NCBI RefSeq assembly: GCF_033110965.1
Contig: NZ_CP137003.1
Coordinates: 2,542,001 to 2,606,000 of the forward strand
Origin: Raineyella sp. LH-20
GTDB lineage: Bacteria; Actinomycetota; Actinomycetes; Propionibacteriales; Propionibacteriaceae
Reading direction: 5' to 3'
Length of the DNA stretch: 64,000 nucleotides
In this document: positions 58,404 through 64,000 of the stretch, in pieces
Numbering within the stretch: the first letter of the stretch is position 1
How the letters are laid out: each line of letters opens with the position of its first letter
Notes under the pieces: model-generated
What the model was told of the DNA's origin: nothing
Database searches by the model: none
Seen by the model: only the letters and a program-made list of their open reading frames with translations
Made by a program: the position numbers and the translations under genes

Positions 58404-60280
58404 CCGCCCTGCCGCGCCGCGGAGGACGCGGTCGTGGACCGGCCAGGCTGGTGGCGGCGCTGCTCGCGGTGCTGGTCGTCGTCGCGCCGTTCGCCCTGGC
58501 GACCCCCGCACGTGCCGCGGGGGACAGCATCGACTCGTACGCCCTGGACTACGTCGTCGGCACGGACGGGACGGTGGCGGTCACTGAACGGCTCGTCTAC
58601 CGTTTCGGCACCAGCTCGGGCCGGCACGGCATCCAACGCCAGCTGGTCGCCCGGGAGCCGGAGAAGGACGATCCGCGCCAGGACGTCGTCTATCGCTACG
58701 ACAACATCCAGGTGAGCAGCCCGGACGCGCCGGCTGCCGTCACCACCTCCACCGTGACCTCGTCCACGGACCCCCGCCGGGAGGACCTGCTGATCCGGGT
58801 CGGGGATCCCAACCGTACGGTCACCTCCGCCACCGCCACCTACCAGCTGACATACACCATCACCGGCGCGATGCGCGGCCAGCAGGCGTACGACGAGTTC
58901 TACTGGGACGCCGTCGGCACCGGATGGACCACCACCACACTGAACGACATCGCGGTGAGCGTGACGGTGCCCGGCGGGGCGACCGACAAGGCGTGCTACG
59001 CCGGCGGCAGCCAGAGCAACGCCCCGTGTGACAGCGTCAGCATCGACAACGGAGTCCTCCACGCCGCCCAGTCGACCCTCGGCCCCGGGGAGGGAATGAC
59101 CGTCTCGGCACAGATCCGCTCCGGCCTGGTCTCCGACAACCGGCCCCACCTGGCGCCCAGCGCCTCGGTGCAGCAGCAGCGCGGATTGATCGCCGCCGGC
59201 GGGGTCACCGCACTGGTCGCCGCCCTCTCGGCGCTGGTCGGCGCCCGGATCGTACGGTCCCGGCGCGACCTGCGCTTCCTCGACCTGCCGCCGGGGGTGC
59301 TGCCGCCACCGGGCGCCGAGGGACGGGTCGGCGCCTCGCCGCGCGACCTCACGGTACCGGTGGCGTTCGCGCCGCCCCCGATCACCGTCGCCGAGGCGGG
59401 ATACCTGCTGGACGGGACGCTCGACACCCGAGAGACCGCCGCCACGCTGATCGCCCTGGCCGTCCGGGGTGCGGTGACCATCTCCGGTGACGAGCGCAGC
59501 GGCTATCGGATCACCCTCGTCGATCGGCGACGGGCCGAGGCGAATCATGAGGCGGCGCTGCTCTGGTCGTTGTTCGCCGCGGACGAGGCAGGGGCGACCG
59601 TCGACCTCGGCCAGCGCGGGGGCATGACGGCCGCCCACGATCGGATGGTCACCGATGTTCGTCGAGAAGTGGGCGAGCGGGGATGGTTCGTCCGGCTGCC
59701 CCGGGTGCCGGGCGGCGGGATCCATGTCAGCGGATTCAGCCGGGGGTGGCTCGTGCTCGCGGCCGGAGGGGCCTTCGTCGGCGCCGCGGGGGTGGCTCGG
59801 CTGCTCTTCCTGCTGCCCCTGCTGCCGATCATCGTGGCCGCGGTGGTGGTCCGCCGTCGGCTGCGGCGCGGACAACGGACGCCGGTCGGCCGGGCGCTCA
59901 CCGACCAGACCGAGGGCTTCCGGGAGTACCTGGCGACCGCCGAGGCCGACCAGCTCCGCTTCGAGGAGGGCGAGGACATCTTCTCGCGCTACCTGCCGTG
60001 GGCGATCAGCTTCGACCTCGCCGACCGCTGGGCACGGGTCTGCCAGGACCTGGTGGCCGCCGGACGCCTCCCCGAGATCCAGCCCACCTGGTACATCGGG
60101 CAGTTCTACCTGCCGACCTTCTCCTGGATCGGTTTCACCGACGCCGTGGCCAGCACCGTCGCCCCGCTGCCCCCGGTGTCGAGCGGTGACACCGGCTTCG
60201 GCAGTGGCGGCTCCGCGTTCGGCGGCGGGGGCGGGTTCGTCGGCGGTGGCGGCGGTGGAGGCGGCGGCGGGTCCTGGTGA
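58400..60280 (+). CDS. DUF2207 membrane protein
   Basis: A 626-residue protein of the DUF2207 family, unknown function. A signal peptide ([23 protein letters not shown]) precedes an external beta domain of ~190 residues containing [21 protein letters not shown] and [10 protein letters not shown]. Then comes one helix ([20 protein letters not shown]), a cytosolic region starting [18 protein letters not shown] with a winged-helix-like [20 protein letters not shown], a hydrophobic pair [20 protein letters not shown] and [16 protein letters not shown], and [20 protein letters not shown]. The C-terminus is the Gly/Ser-rich run that ends all members. Its ATG overlaps the smpB stop. Confidence 0.87.
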   Translation: MTALPRRGGRGRGPARLVAALLAVLVVVAPFALATPARAAGDSIDSYALDYVVGTDGTVAVTERLVYRFGTSSGRHGIQRQLVAREPEKDDPRQDVVYRYDNIQVSSPDAPAAVTTSTVTSSTDPRREDLLIRVGDPNRTVTSATATYQLTYTITGAMRGQQAYDEFYWDAVGTGWTTTTLNDIAVSVTVPGGATDKACYAGGSQSNAPCDSVSIDNGVLHAAQSTLGPGEGMTVSAQIRSGLVSDNRPHLAPSASVQQQRGLIAAGGVTALVAALSALVGARIVRSRRDLRFLDLPPGVLPPPGAEGRVGASPRDLTVPVAFAPPPITVAEAGYLLDGTLDTRETAATLIALAVRGAVTISGDERSGYRITLVDRRRAEANHEAALLWSLFAADEAGATVDLGQRGGMTAAHDRMVTDVRREVGERGWFVRLPRVPGGGIHVSGFSRGWLVLAAGGAFVGAAGVARLLFLLPLLPIIVAAVVVRRRLRRGQRTPVGRALTDQTEGFREYLATAEADQLRFEEGEDIFSRYLPWAISFDLADRWARVCQDLVAAGRLPEIQPTWYIGQFYLPTFSWIGFTDAVASTVAPLPPVSSGDTGFGSGGSAFGGGGGFVGGGGGGGGGGSW

Positions 60281-60306
60281 TCCGGCGCCCGCGGTCGCCG
60301 GGTGAC

Positions 60307-60336
60307 GGGTCCCTGACCGGTCGTCAGGGACCCTTT
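60307..60336 (+). terminator. Terminator after the DUF2207 gene
   Basis: GGGTCCCTGA (60307-60316) and TCAGGGACCC (60324-60333) form a perfect 10-bp stem around CCGGTCG, followed by TTT. Confidence 0.85.
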
Positions 60337-60387
60337 CAGGGCTGCACCCCATTGGGGTCCGTCGCCGCCCGGTGGCATCGTGGAGGC

Positions 60388-61008
60388 ATGACCCCGGCGT
60401 ACGAACACCCCAGTCTCAACCTCCTCGTCTCCGACGAGCAGCGGGACCGTGCCGTCGACTGGCTGCAGCGTGCCTACGCCGACGGCCGCCTGACGGAGGT
60501 CGAGCTCGACCAGCGTCTCGACCAGGTCTTCGCGGCGCGGACCCGCAAGGACCTCAATCTCGCCTTCTACGGGCTGGTCCAACCCACCGCCACCTCCCAG
60601 GCCCTCGGCACCCACCCGGCGTACGCACCGTTGGTGAGTGCCCAGGCACGGGACGGCGCAGGCCGGGGGATCGCTGCTTTCAGCTATTTCTCCGCGCTGT
60701 TCACCTGGATCTTCGGCCCGCTGATCGGCTATCTGGTGGCGCCGATGGGGTCGGAGGCCAAGCGCCAGGCCGCCAGTGCCTTCGACTTCACTCTGATCAG
60801 CACCGGCGGCATCATCGCCGGCGGCATCCTGTCGGAGATCTGGTCGCCGCTGGGCATCATCGCCGGCATCTCCGCGCTGGCCTGGTTCCTGCTCATCATC
60901 GTCGGGGGCGCCAAGGCCGCCGCCGGGGAGCCGTGGGAGAACCCGCTGATGAAGCTGGTCCCGATCCGCATCCTGTCGAAGCCCGAGCCGCGGGCGATCG
61001 GCAGGTGA
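60388..61008 (+). CDS. DUF1707 and DUF4870-like membrane protein
   Basis: A 206-residue protein of unknown function. The N-terminal ~55 residues form a DUF1707 (SHOCT-like) motif: LVSDEQRDRAVDWLQRAYAD, GRLTEVELDQRLDQVFAART. After a linker come membrane helices AAFSYFSALFTWIFGPLIGY, FDFTLISTGGIIAGGIL and LGIIAGISALAWFLLIIVGG, the plan of DUF4870 (Tic20-like) proteins. The ATG follows GGAGGC too closely for a normal ribosome site, so a leaderless start is possible. It is the last gene before tmRNA. Confidence 0.82.
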   Translation: MTPAYEHPSLNLLVSDEQRDRAVDWLQRAYADGRLTEVELDQRLDQVFAARTRKDLNLAFYGLVQPTATSQALGTHPAYAPLVSAQARDGAGRGIAAFSYFSALFTWIFGPLIGYLVAPMGSEAKRQAASAFDFTLISTGGIIAGGILSEIWSPLGIIAGISALAWFLLIIVGGAKAAAGEPWENPLMKLVPIRILSKPEPRAIGR

Positions 61009-61115
61009 AGTATCCCGGCGCGGCCGGAATGCCGGCCGGGTCGGATGCGTTATGATGACAGCCTGCCGTGGCGGCCTCGCCTCAGGGCGCGGTGACGCGG
61101 CAGGACAACTCAACA

Positions 61116-61484
61116 GGGGATGATCGGTTTCGACATGGGAGTGTTGTCCCAGGAGAAGCGGGCCGAGGAGCCAGGGTCAACTCGTTAACGACCCCTGGAA
61201 ACCAATAAGTGCCAACAACAAGCGCACTGACTTCGCTCTCGCTGCCTGAGCAGTGACCGAAGGGTCAGCCCGGGAGTGTTCCCGGCTCGGTGTCTGGCCT
61301 CAACAAGGGAACTCACCCGTCACTTCGCGTCACAGGGCGTGATGGGGACATTTACTGTGACTGGGCTCGTCCACCACTTGCCGACGTGAGGGTGGGAGCC
61401 GAGCAGAACACCTAGTCGGCTGCGCCCGGAGAATGTCTGAGCTGCCTCCTATGGACCGGGGTTCGATTCCCCGCATCTCCACCA
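61116..61484 (+). ncRNA. ssrA: Transfer-messenger RNA
   Basis: Rescues ribosomes on broken mRNAs with SmpB. The 5' GGGGATG of the tRNA-like domain pairs with 3' CATCTCC, followed by ACCA. The 5' region GATCGGTTTCGACAT and the 3' T-arm GGGGTTCGATTCCCC are canonical. The tag frame is 61211-61249: GCC resume codon then AAC AAC AAG and onward to TGA, giving ANNKRTDFALAA, whose FALAA end is recognised by ClpXP. About 369 nt, one-piece form. Confidence 0.97.
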
Positions 61485-61494
61485 CCCTTGTTGA

Positions 61495-61536
61495 CGTGGA
61501 ACGGGCGTCCTGCTGTGGCGGGACGCCCGTTCCACG
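61495..61536 (+). terminator. Terminator of tmRNA
   Basis: CGTGGAACGGGCGTCC (61495-61510) and its exact complement (61521-61536) form a 16-bp stem with a 10-nt loop, beginning 10 nt after the tmRNA CCA. Confidence 0.82.
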
Positions 61537-61565
61537 CGTCCGGGCACGCCACATAGAATCGCGCC

Positions 61566-62579
61566 GTGCCCGACTTCCTGGTCCTCCCTGCCGTGATCGT
61601 CGCCGTCACTCTGCTCGTCGCAGCCGTCGGGAAGTGGCGCCGCCCGGATCTCGGACAGATCGCCTTCCGCGGCGCCGGCCTGCCGGCCTGGATCAGCTCG
61701 CCCTTCGTCCGCCGCTGGCATCCCGTCGCCGAACTCCTGATCGGCCTCGGCCTGATCGTGCTGCCGGCCCCCTGGGCCCTGCTGCCGGCGATCGCCGGTG
61801 CCGCCCTCGTCACCGCCTACCTGGTGCTGGTCGTCCTCGCCGTCCGGGCCCCCGACCCGGTCTCCTGCGGCTGCTTCGGCGCCGAGGACACCGCCCCGGT
61901 CTCCGGGCGGACACTGGCCCGCAACATCGTGCTGGAGGCCGCCGCGGTGGGAGCGGTCGTCGATACCGCCCTCGGCGGCACGGTCATCGCCCGGCTCGGG
62001 TCCCCGACCGTGTGGGGGTGGCTGCTGGGCGCCGGCCTGGCGGTCGCCGTGGCGGTGCTGGCCGTCCCGTCGGGTCCGGGCGTTCCGGTGCCCGACGAGG
62101 AGCCCGTCCCCGGGGAGACCGACGGCGACGACGATGACGACGAGGTCTGGGAGGACTATGTCCGCACCGAGATCCCGGAGGCCACGCTGCAGGACCCGGA
62201 CGGCCGCCAGGTGCCGCTGCGGGGCATGATCCACCACGGCGCGCAGCTGTTGCTCTTCCTCTCCCCGGGCTGCGGGTCCTGTGCCGGGATCGCCCGCGAC
62301 CTGCCCCGCTGGCGGGCCCGGGATCTGCCCCTCGACATCCGGGTCGTGGTCTCCGCGGGGGTGCTGGGCATGCCGGGCACACCGGCCTGGGTGGAGACCG
62401 CGATGGTGGACACGACGGGGGACGCCGTACGTACGCTCGGCGTGAAGGGCACCCCCGGCGCGGTGCTGCTCGGAGCCGACGGGCTGCTCGCCGGAGGACC
62501 GGTGGCCGGATCCGCGGCGGTGCGCGACTTCTACGTGCAGATCGCCGGACAACTGGAAGAAGCGGCCGACGTCTCCTGA
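61566..62579 (+). CDS. MauE-like membrane protein fused to a thioredoxin-like domain
   Basis: A 337-residue fusion. The first ~165 residues are a DoxX/MauE-type membrane domain of about five helices (VLPAVIVAVTLLVAAVGKW at the start, LLIGLGLIVLPAPWALL, VTAYLVLVVLAV, WGWLLGAGLAVAVAVLAV) with the paired cysteines CGCF in DPVSCGCFGAED. An acidic linker (GDDDDDEVWED) leads to a thioredoxin-like domain with CGSC in FLSPGCGSCAGIARDL and a cis-Pro region GVKGTPGAVLL. Such proteins pass electrons or disulfides across the membrane. The target is unknown. TAGAAT (61554-61559) ends 6 nt before the GTG: leaderless. Confidence 0.82.
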   Translation: MPDFLVLPAVIVAVTLLVAAVGKWRRPDLGQIAFRGAGLPAWISSPFVRRWHPVAELLIGLGLIVLPAPWALLPAIAGAALVTAYLVLVVLAVRAPDPVSCGCFGAEDTAPVSGRTLARNIVLEAAAVGAVVDTALGGTVIARLGSPTVWGWLLGAGLAVAVAVLAVPSGPGVPVPDEEPVPGETDGDDDDDEVWEDYVRTEIPEATLQDPDGRQVPLRGMIHHGAQLLLFLSPGCGSCAGIARDLPRWRARDLPLDIRVVVSAGVLGMPGTPAWVETAMVDTTGDAVRTLGVKGTPGAVLLGADGLLAGGPVAGSAAVRDFYVQIAGQLEEAADVS

Positions 62580-62598
62580 CCCGGGCCACAATGGTCGG

Positions 62599-63165
62599 GT
62601 GGAAGTACGTCGGCCGAGGCGCGGTGACCTGCTGGTGTCGACCGTCGACGTGCGCGACGGCGGCGTGTTCGAGCAGTCCGTCATCTTCCTTGTCGACGCC
62701 GACGACGACGGGGCCCTGGGCGTGGTGCTCAACAAGCGCGCCGACCTGGCGCTGGAACGGGTGCTGCCCGACTGGGCCGAGGTGGTCAGCGTGCCGCGGG
62801 TGCTCTACCAGGGCGGACCGGTGCTGCCCGAAGGCGCGGTCTGCCTGGCGAGCGTGAAGGACCCCGAGGAAGAACCTCCCGGCTGGCGTCCGGTGGTCGG
62901 CCGGATCGGCCTGCTGCATCTCGACACGCCGGTCGAACTGGTCGTCGACACGTACGACGACATCCGGATCTTTGTCGGCTACGCAGGGTGGTCGCCGTGG
63001 CAGCTGGAGACCGAGATCGGCCGGGGTCTGTGGTACGTCGTGCCCGCCGCTTACACCGACGTCTTCGGGCACGCCCCGTGGACGCTGTGGCGTGAGGTGC
63101 TCCATCGACAGGGTGGGGACCTGGCCCTCTACGCGACCTGGACCGAGACGCCTCACCTCAACTGA
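62599..63165 (+). CDS. YqgE/AlgH family protein (UPF0301)
   Basis: A 188-residue conserved cytosolic protein with unclear biochemical role. Typical stretches: GDLLVSTVDVRDGGVFEQSV, GALGVVLNKRADLAL, VLYQGGPVLPEGAVCLASV, IRIFVGYAGWSPWQLETEI and the end LWREVLHRQGGDLALYATW. AlgH of Pseudomonas was first noted in alginate regulation; that does not transfer here. CACAAT (62587-62592) is 6 nt before the GTG, consistent with leaderless expression. It lies directly upstream of mtrA on the same strand. Confidence 0.9.
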   Translation: MEVRRPRRGDLLVSTVDVRDGGVFEQSVIFLVDADDDGALGVVLNKRADLALERVLPDWAEVVSVPRVLYQGGPVLPEGAVCLASVKDPEEEPPGWRPVVGRIGLLHLDTPVELVVDTYDDIRIFVGYAGWSPWQLETEIGRGLWYVVPAAYTDVFGHAPWTLWREVLHRQGGDLALYATWTETPHLN

Positions 63166-63268
63166 CCGGCCGGACGGTGCGACAGGGCCGAAACGGCGAC
63201 CATGCCGGGCGGGGTATCGCGGTGAGATTAGGATGGTGACGACCGGCGGAGGACAAGGAGTACCGACT

Positions 63269-63991
63269 GTGGCGTACGGAGCCCGGCCTGCGGTGTCGCG
63301 GGCGACGATCCTGGTGGTCGACGACGATGCGGCGCTCGCCGAGATGCTGCAGCTCGTGCTCCAGCAGGAGGGCTTCGGGACCACCTGGGTCGGCCGCGGC
63401 GACGAGGCGATGGAGACCCTGCGCGCGGTGAACCCGGACCTGGTGCTGCTGGACGTGATGCTGCCCGGCAAGGACGGGGTGGAGATCTGCCGGGAGATCC
63501 GGGCGGAGTCCGACGTGCCGGTGGTGATGCTCACTGCTCGCTCGGACACCACGGATGTGGTGGCGGGCCTGGAGGCCGGGGCGGACGACTACATCGCCAA
63601 GCCGTTCAAGGCCAAGGAACTGATCGCCCGGGTGCGCACTCGCCTGCGGCGGCTGCCCACCGAGCACCCCGCCGAGACACTGACCATCGGCGACCTGCAG
63701 ATCAGCGTCGAGTCCCACTCCGTGCGCCGGGGCACCCAGGAGATCCCGCTCACCCCGCTGGAGTTCGACCTGCTGCTGGCACTGGCTCGCAAGCCCCGTC
63801 AGGTGTTCAGCCGCGAGGTCCTGCTGGAACAGGTGTGGGGCTACCGCCACGCCGCCGACACCCGGCTGGTCAACGTCCACGTGCAGCGGCTGCGCTCCAA
63901 GATCGAGCAGGATCCGGAACACCCACAGATCGTGCTCACCGTCCGTGGTGTCGGATACAAGGCCGGCCCGACGGTCGAGCGGATCGACTGA
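63269..63991 (+). CDS. mtrA: Two-component response regulator MtrA
   Basis: OmpR-type response regulator of the actinobacterial MtrAB-LpqB system, which controls cell wall hydrolases, division and osmotic response. 240 residues: receiver domain with ILVVDDDAALAEML, phosphorylated D62 in LVLLDVMLPGKDG, Thr in VVMLTARSD and Lys in DDYIAKPFKAKELIAR; winged-helix domain with IPLTPLEFDLLLALARKPRQ, VWGYRHAADTRLVNVHVQRL and a final VRGVGYKAG. AAGGAG (63255-63260) sets the GTG at 63269. The sensor gene mtrB should begin at the right edge of the window, where an ATG at 63996 is visible. Confidence 0.95.
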   Translation: MAYGARPAVSRATILVVDDDAALAEMLQLVLQQEGFGTTWVGRGDEAMETLRAVNPDLVLLDVMLPGKDGVEICREIRAESDVPVVMLTARSDTTDVVAGLEAGADDYIAKPFKAKELIARVRTRLRRLPTEHPAETLTIGDLQISVESHSVRRGTQEIPLTPLEFDLLLALARKPRQVFSREVLLEQVWGYRHAADTRLVNVHVQRLRSKIEQDPEHPQIVLTVRGVGYKAGPTVERID

Positions 63992-64000
63992 CCCGATGGC

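Overview
The window is high-GC (roughly 70%) actinobacterial chromosome. A MtrA response regulator, DUF3145 and DUF3052 proteins, an aceE-fasR-fabD-fabH-acpP-fabF block like that of Streptomyces, a DasR-type site at a chitinase gene, and GTG starts directly behind TANNNT -10 boxes all fit Actinomycetota. A Propionibacteriales-like member is my best guess, but nothing in the sequence fixes the genus.

Layout. 1-5.9 kb: the start of a zinc-uptake lipoprotein gene under a Zur-like box, an ABM-fold protein, glyS, a DUF6457 protein, a Nudix/HAD pair, dusB and dgt. 6.0-12.1 kb: a catechol meta-cleavage operon (XylT-like ferredoxin, catechol 2,3-dioxygenase, GlcG-like protein, IclR regulator, hydratase, decarboxylase, tautomerase, semialdehyde dehydrogenase). 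It runs from catechol to 4-hydroxy-2-oxovalerate; the final aldolase and acetaldehyde dehydrogenase, and the ring hydroxylase, are not here. 12.2-18.0 kb: a hypothetical gene, an orphan FetB-like permease, an HtrA-type protease, dnaG and a sigma-70 family factor. 18.0-21.2 kb: a secreted GH18 chitinase with a DasR-like operator just downstream of its promoter, an in-frame amber codon before its last domain, then a DasR/HutC-type regulator. 22-25.2 kb: tRNA-Asn, otsA/otsB trehalose synthesis and a CAT-anticodon tRNA. 25.2-30.3 kb: an accessory stretch with tandem repeats, a flavin oxidoreductase, an alpha/beta hydrolase behind a perfect palindrome, an intact ISL3-family element with its 8-bp target duplication, and an AT-richer decaying gene. 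30.3-40.3 kb: an SPFH protein, a TIGR04053-like radical SAM/SPASM enzyme, a thioesterase, a HAD phosphatase with a Ser/Pro-rich membrane protein, a MoxR-DUF58-VWA-VWA operon, a YggS-type PLP protein and DUF3145. 40.4-48.2 kb: fatty acid synthesis and pyruvate dehydrogenase E1 with FasR (minus strand). 48.4-53.5 kb: DUF3052, a peroxiredoxin, tRNA-Val, an ABM-like protein, a peptidase S51 homologue lacking its serine, YbdD and CstA. 53.5-64 kb: prfB, ftsE-ftsX-M23 hydrolase, smpB, DUF2207 and DUF1707 proteins, tmRNA, a MauE-thioredoxin fusion, YqgE and mtrA.

Two themes recur. First, at least a dozen genes start 6-8 nt after a TANNNT-like -10 hexamer with no Shine-Dalgarno, so leaderless transcription is widespread. 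Second, translational coupling by ATGA/GTGA overlaps is common (Nudix/HAD, IclR, tautomerase, otsA/hypothetical, VWA pair, fabD/fabH, smpB/DUF2207). I did not find a convincing wholly new defence or biosynthetic system. The most unusual signals are the interrupted chitinase, the 23-bp periodic array between acpP and fabF, the serine-less S51 peptidase and the palindrome/IS arrangement at the hydrolase promoter.
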